Source: Pararoseomonas baculiformis
GTDB taxonomy: Bacteria > Pseudomonadota > Alphaproteobacteria > Acetobacterales > Acetobacteraceae
Direction of reading: 5' to 3'
Assembly (NCBI RefSeq): GCF_017813395.1
Contig: NZ_JAGIZB010000019.1
Location: 33,383-97,382, forward strand
Length of the DNA stretch: 64,000 bases
A program made the position numbers and the translations under genes. Below, piece after piece: positions 10,112 to 17,909 of this stretch. The notes under the pieces were generated by a model that had not been told where the DNA came from, did no database searches, and was given only the letters and a program-made list of their open reading frames with translations. Position 1 is the stretch's first letter; every line of letters starts with the position of its first letter.

Positions 10112-10558
10112 ATGACCCGTCCCATTTCCGGTGCGCTCCGCACCACAACACCGGCCTTGTCGAGTCTCGACAGGGTGCAGCCCTTCAGCGATGCCGAGGA
10201 GGCGTGGTTCTGGACCATGGCCGCGCTGGTCGCGCGGCGCGACGGCGCGCGCATCGTCTCCGGCCGCGGGTTGGTGGCGCGGCCCTGCGAGCCCGACGAT
10301 GTGGTGAAGTGCCTGGACCGCCTGTACCGGCACCGGCGCATCGACCTTGCCCATGCGCGGATCATGTGGATCTGGGGAGAGCGGGGCGTCGCGCCCGATC
10401 CGGGCGTGCTGCGTGAACGTGGCGACCACCGGCTCTGGCGCGAGGCGATGGAGCGGCTGGATTGGCCGCTGCGGGTGAAGGGGATCGTGGCGGGGCGGGA
10501 GCCGCGCGAGGCCGGCGAGCCGGGCGTTCTGCCCTTCGCCGCGCCGCGGACGCCCTGA
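10112..10558 (+). CDS. Hypothetical protein, first gene of the particle module
   Basis: A 148-residue protein I do not recognise. It starts at ATG 10112 with GAGGA ten bases upstream; a longer in-frame extension runs back through the regulator gene on the other strand and is rejected. The sequence is soluble, rich in Arg and acidic residues, with no signal peptide or membrane segment. An N-terminal segment FSDAEEAWFWTMAAL and a later RIMWIWGERGVAPDP look like short helices with aromatic cores, which would suit a small DNA-binding or adaptor protein, but no motif supports that. It is directly downstream of the LexA box, so it should be the first product when the module is switched on. Fifteen bases separate it from the next gene. 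Confidence 0.7.
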   Translation: MTRPISGALRTTTPALSSLDRVQPFSDAEEAWFWTMAALVARRDGARIVSGRGLVARPCEPDDVVKCLDRLYRHRRIDLAHARIMWIWGERGVAPDPGVLRERGDHRLWREAMERLDWPLRVKGIVAGREPREAGEPGVLPFAAPRTP

Positions 10559-10572
10559 GCCGGGAGACGCCC

Positions 10573-11091
10573 ATGATCTCGGCACCGATCGTGCCGGCCC
10601 CAGACCTGCTGGCCGCCGCTCCGGGATACCGGGGCGGCGGTGGCGTTTCCGGGGCCGGGCACCGGCGCGTGGCGGAGTCGCGGCCGCAGCGCCTCTGGAT
10701 TGCTTTTGGCGGCGGCGCGGACCAGGGCTGGATGCGGCTGCTGCGGCCGGGCTTCCGGCACTGCTTCGCGGCGCTGCGCGACGAGGACGGGTGGACGGTG
10801 CTGGATCCGCTCTCCGGACGCTTGCTGGTGACGCGGCTGGCAGTGGATGCCGGGTTCGACCTGCCGGGCTTCTGGCGGCGTGCAGGGTGCCGTGTGCTTG
10901 GTCCCTACCGGCCGGGCTCGCCGGCGCGGGCCTGGCCTGCGGTCGCGCCTTTTTCCTGCGTGTCGCTGTGCCGGGCGTTGCTGGGGCCCTGCGCCCCTTT
11001 CGCGCTGACGCCCTATGGCTTTTACCGAGCCATGGAGAAAATTCCGCATAAACAGGAAAATGTTCTTGACGACGGCGGGATGATCGGATAG
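10573..11091 (+). CDS. Small module protein, possible permuted papain-like (NlpC/P60-type) hydrolase
   Basis: A 172-residue protein from ATG 10573. The segment PGFRHCFAALRDEDGWTVLDP (His63, Asp78) followed by PFSCVSLCRALLG (Cys129, Cys133) resembles the short phage-encoded proteins that precede portal genes. The order His-Asp-Cys would fit a circularly permuted papain-like fold, as in the C92/LRAT group, but this is a pattern guess without alignment. There is no signal peptide. The C-terminal coding sequence overlaps a promoter-like TTGACG/TAGAAC pair and is followed by 190 bases of leader before the portal gene. It could be a peptidase, an amidase or a structural protein with unrelated Cys residues. 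Confidence 0.6.
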   Translation: MISAPIVPAPDLLAAAPGYRGGGGVSGAGHRRVAESRPQRLWIAFGGGADQGWMRLLRPGFRHCFAALRDEDGWTVLDPLSGRLLVTRLAVDAGFDLPGFWRRAGCRVLGPYRPGSPARAWPAVAPFSCVSLCRALLGPCAPFALTPYGFYRAMEKIPHKQENVLDDGGMIG

Positions 11092-11094
11092 AAC
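11066..11094 (+). promoter_or_regulatory. Possible promoter ahead of the portal operon
   Basis: TTGACG (11066-11071), a 17-base spacer and TAGAAC (11089-11094) form a plausible sigma-70-type promoter at the end of the preceding gene, about 190 bases before the portal start. It is a consensus match only. Confidence 0.4.
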
Positions 11095-11152
11095 CCCTCT
11101 CGTCAACGGGCGAGTTGCGCCTGGTGGCCTTCCTCCCCGATCCCAGGATTTC

Positions 11153-11190
11153 AGGCCCGGCCCGGACCCTTCCGGTGCCGGGCCTTTGCT
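11153..11190 (+). terminator. Hairpin with T-rich tail in the portal leader
   Basis: A 9-bp perfect stem (AGGCCCGGC at 11153-11161, GCCGGGCCT at 11177-11185) followed by TTGCTT. It lies between a putative promoter and the portal gene, so it could end the upstream transcript or act as an attenuator. Confidence 0.55.
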
Positions 11191-11281
11191 TGTCCGGGCC
11201 GGGGCATCCGAGAGCAGGAGCGAGCCGGCGCATGGGCGATTGCACCACTTCCCCGCCGCACCCCGAGGGAGGGGTTGGGGC

Positions 11282-12721
11282 ATGACGCCGGAGGAGATCC
11301 TGGCCCGCGCCGAGCGCGCGCTGGAGCGCCGCCGCCCCTGGGAGGGCGTGTGGCGCGACTGCTACGAGCATGTGCTGGCGAGCACGCCGGGCACCGGCGG
11401 CCCTGCGCTGCATGACGGCACGGCCGCGGATGCGGCGGAAAACCTGGCGGCCTCGTTGCTGGCGGAGCTGACCCCGCCCTGGTCGCGCTGGTTCGGGCTG
11501 GCGCCGGTGGACGAGGCGGCTGATCCTGCCCTGGCCGCCGTGTTGGAGCGGGCAGCGGAGGTGCTGCAGGGGCATCTGGACAGGTCCAATTTCGCGCAGG
11601 AGATGCACCAGGCCTTCCTCGACCTTGTGGTGGCCGGCACCGGCGTGGTGTTGGTTGAGGAGGCTCCGCCGGGCGAGGCCTCGGCGCTGCGCTTCACCGC
11701 CGTGCCGCTGCGCGAGGCGGTGCTGGAGGAAGGAGCTTCCGGACGGCTGGACACGATTTTCCGGCTGCTCCGGATGACGGCGGACGGGATCATCGGGCGC
11801 TACCCCAGCGCGGTGCTGCCGCCGGACCTGTTCCGGGCCGATGATCCAGAGGCGGCGCAGCGCGTGATCGAGGTGGTCTGGCCCGGCCGTGGCGGCCCAC
11901 GCTACGCGGCGGTGCTGGAGCGGGACGGGCGCGCCCTGCCGCTGGCCGAGGGACGCTTTGAGGAATGCCCGTTCCTGGCTTTCCGATGGATGAAGGTGCC
12001 GGGCGAAACCTATGGGCGCGGGCCGGTGATGAAGGCGCTGCCGGATATCCGTACCGCGAACAAGGTGGTGGAGCTGGTGTTGAAGAACGCCTCCATCGCC
12101 GCGACCGGCATCTGGCAGGCCGATGACGACGGGGTGCTGAATCCCGCGACGGTGCGGCTGGAGCCGGGTTCCATCATCCCGAAAGCGGTGGGCTCCTCGG
12201 GGCTGACGCCGCTGAAGGCGGCGGGCTCCTTCGACGTGTCGCAGCTTGTTCTCTCGGACATGAGGGAGCGCATCCGCGCGGCGCTGCTGGCGGACCGGCT
12301 CTCGGCGCCGCAGCGCGCGAGCATGACGGCGACGGAGGTGCTGGAGCGCAGCGGGGAAACCGCGCGGCTGCTGGGTGCCACCTATGGCCGGCTGCAGGCG
12401 GAGTTGCTGACGCCGCTGGTGGCGCGCTGCCTCTCCATCCTGCGCCGCCGCGGGGAGGTGCCGCCCATCCTGCTGGACGGGCAGGAGGCGCGCATCGCCT
12501 ACCAGTCGCCGCTGGCCCGGGTGCAGGGCCGGGCGGATGCGGCGAACACGATGCTGTTCCTGCAGGCCGTCGCGGCGCTGGGGCCCGCGGCCTCCGCCGT
12601 GGTCGATCTTCCCGCGGCGGCGCGGCACCTCGCCCGCACGCTTTCCGCGCCGGCCGCGATCCTCGCGCCCCCGGCCATCGCCGCCACGCCGGCACCCCTG
12701 GAGGAGCAACGCATCGGATGA
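11282..12721 (+). CDS. Portal protein (T7 gp8-type head-tail connector)
   Basis: A 479-residue podoviral portal, the dodecameric ring at the capsid vertex through which DNA is packaged and ejected. The full-length pattern fits the T7-like head-tail connector family: an N-terminal segment on breaking down target coordinates (AENLAASLLAELTPPWSRWF), a central WMKVPGETYGRGPVMKALPDIRTAN block, and the C-terminal helix MTATEVLERSGETARLLGATYGRLQAELL. T7 gp8 is 536 residues, so this is slightly short but complete. The ATG at 11282 has GGGAGGGG upstream; an extension to 11186 is rejected. It overlaps the scaffold gene by four bases. Confidence 0.93.
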   Translation: MTPEEILARAERALERRRPWEGVWRDCYEHVLASTPGTGGPALHDGTAADAAENLAASLLAELTPPWSRWFGLAPVDEAADPALAAVLERAAEVLQGHLDRSNFAQEMHQAFLDLVVAGTGVVLVEEAPPGEASALRFTAVPLREAVLEEGASGRLDTIFRLLRMTADGIIGRYPSAVLPPDLFRADDPEAAQRVIEVVWPGRGGPRYAAVLERDGRALPLAEGRFEECPFLAFRWMKVPGETYGRGPVMKALPDIRTANKVVELVLKNASIAATGIWQADDDGVLNPATVRLEPGSIIPKAVGSSGLTPLKAAGSFDVSQLVLSDMRERIRAALLADRLSAPQRASMTATEVLERSGETARLLGATYGRLQAELLTPLVARCLSILRRRGEVPPILLDGQEARIAYQSPLARVQGRADAANTMLFLQAVAALGPAASAVVDLPAAARHLARTLSAPAAILAPPAIAATPAPLEEQRIG

Positions 12722-13461
12722 GTGAGAACCTGCTGGAGGTGGAGGCCGAGGCCAGGGCGGAGCTGCCACCTGTGACCGCGGCGCGGCCGGAGGACGTGCC
12801 GGAGAAGTTCTGGGATGCCGAGCGCGGGGCACTGCGCGTGGAGGCGCTTCTCAAGTCCTATCGCGAGCTGGAGCGCAAGCTCTCCGCGCGCTTCGCGCCG
12901 CCGGGCGATGATGCCCCGGAGGAGGAGCGGCTGCGCTTCCGGCGCGCCATCGGCGTGCCCGACAGCGCGGAGGAGTACTGCGTGGAGCCGAGGCATGCGC
13001 TGGTGGGGCCGGACGTGGAGGTGAATGCCGCCTTTCACCGTGCGGGCTTTACCCCGGCCCAGGTGCAGCTGGCCTATGATCTGGCGGCCGAGCGGCTGCT
13101 GCCGATCGTGGCCGAAGCGGCCGCCCAGTTCGAGGCGGAGCGGCAGCGGGATCGGCTGCGGAGCGAATTCGGCGGCGAGGAGCGGTACCGGCGCACAGCG
13201 CGGCAGATCGCCGCCTGGGGCCGCGCGAACCTGCCTGAGGAGGTGATGGGGGCTCTTTCCACCACCGCTGAAGGGGTGATCACGCTGCACCGCATGATGG
13301 AGCGGGGCGAGCCAGGCCTGGCGCGCCAGGCGGAGGCGCCGGAGGCGGCGGACGAGGCCGCGCTCCGCCGGATGATGCGGGATCCGCGCTACTGGCGATC
13401 CCGCGAGCCCGATTTCGTGAAGCGCGTGACCGAGGGCTTCCGGCGCCTCACGACAGGGTGA
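12718..13461 (+). CDS. Capsid assembly scaffolding protein (T7 gp9-type)
   Basis: A 247-residue, highly charged protein in the scaffold position between portal and capsid. It begins acidic, then has RPEDVPEKFWDAERGALRVEALLKSYRELERKL, the short segment that marks this podoviral family, followed by long helices (residues ~100-160) that should form coiled coils. The C-terminus is basic, as expected for a scaffold that binds the inside of the coat. It starts in the last codons of the portal gene (ATGA overlap). It is assigned from position and the family-type N-terminal pattern. Confidence 0.85.
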   Translation: MSENLLEVEAEARAELPPVTAARPEDVPEKFWDAERGALRVEALLKSYRELERKLSARFAPPGDDAPEEERLRFRRAIGVPDSAEEYCVEPRHALVGPDVEVNAAFHRAGFTPAQVQLAYDLAAERLLPIVAEAAAQFEAERQRDRLRSEFGGEERYRRTARQIAAWGRANLPEEVMGALSTTAEGVITLHRMMERGEPGLARQAEAPEAADEAALRRMMRDPRYWRSREPDFVKRVTEGFRRLTTG

Positions 13462-13634
13462 TGCAATTCCTTCAATCAGGCATTCAGGAATCTCCGCTAA
13501 GGTTCTGAAACCCGAGTCGGGTCATCGCGTTTTTCCGATGCCTCACTGCGACGGGCGGTCACTGACTGCATCCCCCCAAAGGGTGACCCCCGTTCGCCGC
13601 CGGACCCGCATCCCCCCTCGTGCGGTCCGGCCAC

Positions 13635-13690
13635 GGGGGCGGGTGGCACCCCTACTATCCCCCTGGTGCCGCCCGCCCCCGTTTTCTTTT
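13635..13690 (+). terminator. Strong terminator-like hairpin A
   Basis: A 16-bp stem with one G-T pair: GGGGGCGGGTGGCACC at 13635-13650 against GGTGCCGCCCGCCCCC at 13665-13680, loop of 14, followed by GTTTTCTTTT. It has the form of an intrinsic terminator. Confidence 0.8.
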
Positions 13691-13694
13691 CTGA

Positions 13695-13728
13695 AGGCCC
13701 CTCCGCCCCGGCGGATGGGGCCTTTTTC
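13695..13728 (+). terminator. Strong terminator-like hairpin B
   Basis: Stem AGGCCCC-TCCGCC (13695-13707) against GGCGGA-GGGGCCT (13710-13723, one bulged T) with a tight CC loop, followed by TTTTCG. It is directly behind hairpin A, making a tandem pair. Confidence 0.8.
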
Positions 13729-13891
13729 GTTTCCACCTCTCCCGGCGTGAACAACCTGCCTGGCCCAGCGGGCCGGGCATGCGCGCGCCGTTCCGCGAGC
13801 CGCCCGGCCCCGGAGCCAGGAATGGCCCCGCGCCAACCGGGCGGCCGCATCCCACCAGCAGCGCCGAAACCCATTCCGAAGGAGGACCTGC

Positions 13892-14725
13892 GTGTCCGCC
13901 ACGATCGACCAGGCTTTCGTCAAGCAGTTCCAGGCCGAGGTGCATGAGGCCTTCCAGCGCCAGGGCAGCAAGCTGCGCCCGACGGTGCGTTCCAAGACCG
14001 GCGTTCATGGCGCCTCCACCGTCTTCCCCCGCGTGGGCAAGGGCGTTGCCGCGGCCAAGGCGCGCAACGGCGTCGTGCCGGTGATGAACCTCGACTACTC
14101 CGCGGTCGAGTGCTTCCTGCAGGATTACTATGCGGGCGAGTGGGTCGATAAGCTCGACGAGATCAAGACCAACCTGGACGAGCGCGCGGTGGTGGCGAAT
14201 GCCGGTGCCTATGCGCTGGGCCGCAAGACGGACGAGCTGATCATCGCCGCGCTCGACACCGCGACGCAGGAGGCCGTGGGCAGCGCGGCCGGCACGACGG
14301 ATACAGATGGGCTGACCCGGGCGAAGGTGCTGCTGGCCTTCGAGAAGCTGGGCGCCGCCGATGTGCCGGATGACGGCAACCGCTTCGCGGTGGTGGGCTG
14401 GAAGCAGTGGAGCCAGCTGCTGCAGATCGAGGAATTCGCCAATGCCCAGTATGTCGGCGATGCGGACCTGCCCTGGAAAGGCATGCAGGCCAAGCGCTGG
14501 CTCGGCGCGCTGTGGATGCCGCATTCCGGCCTGACCAGGAGCGGCAACCTGCGCTTCTGCTACTTCTATCACCGCACCGCGATCGGCCATGCGGTGGCGC
14601 AGGACGTGACCACCGACATCACCTGGCATGGCGACCGCGCGGCGCATTTCGTGAACAACATGATGAGCCAGGGCGCCGTGCTGGTCGACGATGCGGGCAT
14701 CGTGCGGATGCGCGCGGCGGAGTGA
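13892..14725 (+). CDS. Major capsid protein
   Basis: A 277-residue coat protein placed directly after the scaffold. It has the composition of HK97-fold podoviral capsids: an N-terminal QAFVKQFQAEVHEAFQRQGSKLRPTVR arm, an E-loop-like region, the spine-helix region WVDKLDEIKTNLDERAVVANAGAYALGRKTDELI, and a C-terminal jelly of short strands ending QGAVLVDDAGIVRMRAAE. The segments GWKQWSQLLQIEEFANAQYVG and LPWKGMQAKRWLG are recurrent in this family. The GTG start at 13892 has a near-perfect AAGGAGG seven bases upstream, the strongest ribosome site in the module, fitting the most abundant product. Confidence 0.9.
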   Translation: MSATIDQAFVKQFQAEVHEAFQRQGSKLRPTVRSKTGVHGASTVFPRVGKGVAAAKARNGVVPVMNLDYSAVECFLQDYYAGEWVDKLDEIKTNLDERAVVANAGAYALGRKTDELIIAALDTATQEAVGSAAGTTDTDGLTRAKVLLAFEKLGAADVPDDGNRFAVVGWKQWSQLLQIEEFANAQYVGDADLPWKGMQAKRWLGALWMPHSGLTRSGNLRFCYFYHRTAIGHAVAQDVTTDITWHGDRAAHFVNNMMSQGAVLVDDAGIVRMRAAE

Positions 14726-14755
14726 TGGCCCGCTTGCGCCCGGGCGCGTGACATA

Positions 14756-14794
14756 GGGCCGCGCGACGAGGAATCGTCCTGCGCGGCCCTTGCA
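14756..14794 (+). terminator. Terminator behind the capsid gene
   Basis: Stem GGGCCGCGC-GACGA (14756-14769) against TCGTC-GCGCGGCCC (14774-14789, two unpaired bases) with a GGAA loop, followed by TTG. The T tail is weak, so it may be partial and set a step-down between capsid and tail genes. Confidence 0.6.
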
Positions 14795-14981
14795 CCAATG
14801 ACGAGACGATGCGCGCGCCGGGCCTCCCGGCCGGCGTGCGCCACGCGCGGGGCCGGTGGCCCGCGATGCGCCGCCTGTTCCGCGCCGGAGCCGGCGCGAC
14901 GTTCGCGGCCGCGTCGGCGCTGGCACCGGCCCCGCGCCCCTCTTTTCCCCGACGAAACCCGACACAGGGAGCATCGAACCG

Positions 14982-15548
14982 ATGGCGCTTTCCGCCCTCG
15001 CCCTCTGCTCGCGCGCGCTGCTCAAGCTTGGCGCGCAGCCGATCGCCTCTCTCGAGGAGGGAACGGCCGAGGCGGAGGTGGCGGCCAATCTCTACCCGGG
15101 CACGCGGGATGCGCTGCTCTCCTGCCATCCCTGGTCCTTCGCCACGGGGCAGATGGCGCTGAACCGGCTGGCCGCCTCCCCGGTCGCCGATATGGCGAAC
15201 GCCTTCCAGCTTCCGCCCGACCTGTTGCGGGCGATCTCCGCAGGCAGCGGGCGGGGGCGGGGGGTCATCTATCGCATCCATGAAGGGCGGCTGCATGCGG
15301 ATGCGTTCCAGGTGACGCTGACCTATGTGTTCCGCCCGGAGGAGAGCGCCTTTCCCGCCTTCTTCGCCGCGGCGCTGGTGGCGCGGCTGGCGGCGGAGTT
15401 CTGCCTGCCGCTGACGGAAAGCGCCACGCGGGCGGAGATGCTGCACCGGATCGCGGAGGCGGAGCTGCGCCAGGCAAGACTGGCGGATAGCCAGCAGGCG
15501 ACGCCGAAGGCGATCCAGGATTTCCCGCTCCTTGGCGTGCGGGGCTGA
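14982..15548 (+). CDS. Tail tubular protein A-type adaptor (T7 gp11-like)
   Basis: A 188-residue adaptor that in T7-type virions links the portal to the nozzle. The N-terminus MALSALALCSRALLKLGAQPIASLEEGTAEAEVAANLYPGTRDALLSCHPWSFA-like pattern (start, then LCSRALLKLG and YPGTRDALLSCHPW) is characteristic of this family, and length is close to T7 gp11 (196). The ATG at 14982 follows CAGGGAGC; longer upstream frames lack a ribosome site. About 170 bases before it, behind the capsid terminator, hold no gene I can support. Confidence 0.9.
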   Translation: MALSALALCSRALLKLGAQPIASLEEGTAEAEVAANLYPGTRDALLSCHPWSFATGQMALNRLAASPVADMANAFQLPPDLLRAISAGSGRGRGVIYRIHEGRLHADAFQVTLTYVFRPEESAFPAFFAAALVARLAAEFCLPLTESATRAEMLHRIAEAELRQARLADSQQATPKAIQDFPLLGVRG

Positions 15549-15552
15549 GCAC

Positions 15553-17433
15553 ATGCCCATCATCAAGCGCGCGAAAACCACCTTCACGGCGGGGGAGCTG
15601 GCGCCCGAGTTGCTGGGGCGCGGCGATGTGCCCGCCTGGTCCAGCGGCGCCATGCGGCTGCGCAACATGTTCATCCAGCCCACGGGCGGCGTGGAGCGCA
15701 GGCCGGGCCTGCGCCACCTGTCGATGCTGCCCGGCGCTGCGCGGCTGGTGCCTTTCGAGTTCAGCACGGAGCAGGCCTTTCTTCTCGTGCTGCTGGAGCA
15801 CGGGCTGAGGATCTTCCGGGGCGATGAGCCCGTGGCCGAGATGAATGCGCCCTGGACGGCGGCCATGCTGCCGCAGATCGCCTTCACCCAGGATGGGGGG
15901 ACGCTGTTGCTGCTGCACCCGGCCATGCCGCCCCAGGCCGTTCGCAGGAACGATGCCGGGCATTGGGTGATGACCCCCTTCGCCTTCGCGGCGCAGCCCT
16001 TCTTCCGCTATGCGCCGGGAAGCGTCTCGCTCACGCCCAGCGGCACGGCTGGGGTGGTGAGCGTGACGGCCTCGGAGAATGTGTTCCTGCCCGGGCATGT
16101 CGGCGCGCAGCTGCGGATCGGCGTGGGGCGCCTTTCCATCACCGCGGTGAACAGTGCATCGATGGTGACGGCGCAGATTCTCGAAGCGCCAGCCTCCATG
16201 GAGGCAAGCACGGCATGGCAGGAATCGGCATTCAGCGCGGTGCGCGGCTGGCCGGTGAGCGCCTGCTTCCACCAGGCGCGCCTTGTGCTGGGCGGCTCGC
16301 GTGACCTGCCGAACCGGCTCTGGTTCTCCCGCACGGCGCGATACGACAACTTCGATCCGGGCGAGGGGCTGGATGACGAGGCGATCGAGTTCGGCCTTGT
16401 CTCGGACCAGCTGAACGCGATCCGCGCCGTCTTCGCCGGGCGGCACCTGCAGGTCTTCACCTCCGGTGCGGAATGGATGGTCAGTGGCGACCCGCTGACG
16501 CCCTCCTCGATCCAGGTGACGCGGCAGACCCGGGTGGGTTCTCCGGTGGAGCGCAGTGTGCCGCCCCTGGATGTGGATGGATCGACGGTCTTCGTGGCCC
16601 GGTCCGGGCGCGCGGTGCACGAATTCTCCTACACCGATCTCCAGCAGGCCTATCAGGCCGAGGACCTGGCGCTGGTGGCGCGGCACCTGATGCGGGCGCC
16701 GGTGTCCATGGCCTATGATTCCCGGCGCCGCCTGCTGCATCTGGCCATGCAGGATGGCAGCCTGGCCACGCTGACCATCTACCGTGCCGAGGCTGTAACC
16801 GGCTGGACCCGGCAGGAGACCGACGGCGCCTTCCACTCCCTCGCGGAGATGGAAGGCACTGTCTATGCGGTGGTGGAGCGCGGCGGGCGTTTCCGGCTGG
16901 AGCGTTTCGACGATGCGCTGCGGCTGGATGCGGCCGTGCCGGCGCATGGCAGCGCGGATGGCCTTGCCTGGTCCGGGCTGGATCACCTGGAGGGGCGCGC
17001 GGTCGCGCTTCTCGCGGATGGGGCGCCGCGGGATCGGGCGGTGGTGCTGGGGGGTGTCGTCACTCTCGATGCGCCCGCGGGCGCCGTGCAGGCCGGGCTG
17101 CCTTTCACCCATGTCGTGGAGCCGATGCCGCCGGAAACCTCTACCGGCACCGGCGCGCGCATGGGGCCGGTGCGGCTGGTGGCCATCACCTTCCGCCTGC
17201 TGGAGACGGGTGCGCTCTCGGTCGATACCGGCCGGGGCTCGCGGCCCGTGCCCTTCCGGCGGCTGGACACGCCCATGCTCGACGCCGCGCCGCCCCTCTT
17301 CACCGGTGACGTGACCCTGCGCGGCCTGGGATGGAGGCGGAATTCCCTCGCGCCGCTCTGGCGGATCGAGGGCGACGCGCCGCTGGCCTTCACTCTGCTT
17401 TCCGTGACAACCGAAACGAGGACGACCGACTGA
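15553..17433 (+). CDS. Large tail (nozzle/hub) protein, T7 gp12 position
   Basis: A 626-residue protein in the tail tubular B position. Its start (KRAKTTFTAGELAPELLGRGD, then a segment LRNMFIQPTGGVERRPGLRHL) is the widespread signature of podoviral tail hub proteins outside the strict T7 group; the rest is beta-rich, as expected for a propeller-type nozzle. RLVLGGSRDLPNRLWFSRT near residue 245 is another family landmark. The ATG at 15553 is five bases after the stop of the preceding gene. The 3' end overlaps the next start by one base (TGATG). Confidence 0.88.
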   Translation: MPIIKRAKTTFTAGELAPELLGRGDVPAWSSGAMRLRNMFIQPTGGVERRPGLRHLSMLPGAARLVPFEFSTEQAFLLVLLEHGLRIFRGDEPVAEMNAPWTAAMLPQIAFTQDGGTLLLLHPAMPPQAVRRNDAGHWVMTPFAFAAQPFFRYAPGSVSLTPSGTAGVVSVTASENVFLPGHVGAQLRIGVGRLSITAVNSASMVTAQILEAPASMEASTAWQESAFSAVRGWPVSACFHQARLVLGGSRDLPNRLWFSRTARYDNFDPGEGLDDEAIEFGLVSDQLNAIRAVFAGRHLQVFTSGAEWMVSGDPLTPSSIQVTRQTRVGSPVERSVPPLDVDGSTVFVARSGRAVHEFSYTDLQQAYQAEDLALVARHLMRAPVSMAYDSRRRLLHLAMQDGSLATLTIYRAEAVTGWTRQETDGAFHSLAEMEGTVYAVVERGGRFRLERFDDALRLDAAVPAHGSADGLAWSGLDHLEGRAVALLADGAPRDRAVVLGGVVTLDAPAGAVQAGLPFTHVVEPMPPETSTGTGARMGPVRLVAITFRLLETGALSVDTGRGSRPVPFRRLDTPMLDAAPPLFTGDVTLRGLGWRRNSLAPLWRIEGDAPLAFTLLSVTTETRTTD

Positions 17434-17873
17434 TGGCGCAGCTTGCCCCCGTCGTGACGCTCGCCGCCACCGGCGCCTCCATCTACTCGCAGGTGACCGA
17501 GGCGCAGCGGCAGAAGAGGAACGCCGCGATCCAGCAGCAGAACACGCTGCTGCGGCAGGAAGCGCAGGAGCAGATCCTCGGCGCCCAGTCCGCGCAGGCC
17601 CGCGCCGAGCGGCAGCGGGCGCTCGAACGCGGGATCGCCGCCGCGCGCACGCGGCTGGCGGCTGGCGGCGTGAACCCGGAGGATGGATCGGGCGCGGCCT
17701 TCTCCGCCGGGCTCCGCAGCGCCGCGCGGCAGGCGCAGGAGGCGGATGACGCCACCTACTCGGCGCGGCTCACGGCCAACCGCAGATCCCTGCTCGACCA
17801 GGATGGTTCCGCGCGGAACTGGGTGAGCGCGGGGCGCAGCCTCGGTGGCGCCGTGAAAAGCCTTCTGGACTGA
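17433..17873 (+). CDS. Small internal virion/core protein (T7 gp14 position)
   Basis: A 146-residue Ala- and Gln-rich protein starting in the TGATG overlap with the tail gene. Residues ~8-25 are a hydrophobic helix (VVTLAATGASIYSQV), then come a long amphipathic coiled coil (residues 25-75, Gln/Arg/Ala) and a glycine-containing hinge GGVNPEDGSGAAF. Small ejected core proteins of podoviruses have this build: membrane-active N-terminal helix and coiled body. The large lysozyme-containing core proteins (gp15, gp16 of T7) have no counterpart here. Assigned from position and build; a head-closure role is possible. Confidence 0.7.
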   Translation: MAQLAPVVTLAATGASIYSQVTEAQRQKRNAAIQQQNTLLRQEAQEQILGAQSAQARAERQRALERGIAAARTRLAAGGVNPEDGSGAAFSAGLRSAARQAQEADDATYSARLTANRRSLLDQDGSARNWVSAGRSLGGAVKSLLD

Positions 17874-17909
17874 GCTGAACACGCCCCTGCGGCAGAACCG
17901 GAGAATCCC

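Larger units (their letters stand above)
13462..13891 (+). other. 430-base noncoding, hairpin-rich leader before the capsid gene
   Basis: No coding frame here has a ribosome site or family features. The stretch contains an inverted repeat ATTCCT/AGGAAT (13466-13491), a short ACCCGA/TCGGGT hairpin near 13510, a stem at 13600-13630 (CCGGACCCGCA against TGCGGTCCGG), and two terminator-like hairpins at 13635-13727. The last ~160 bases before the capsid show nothing but a strong ribosome site, AAGGAGG at 13879-13885. The region probably sets the ratio of capsid to scaffold and portal, or holds a small RNA. Confidence 0.6.

Noticed and set aside
10028..12832. Minus-strand open frame of over 900 codons opposite the first module genes and portal
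   Set aside because: High GC leaves antisense frames open; the product is Arg/His/Pro-rich and the opposite strand has clear portal features.
14790..14981. Small frames between capsid and tail tubular A
   Set aside because: They have no ribosome site and shadow the start of the tail gene; composition is Arg/Ala/Pro noise.
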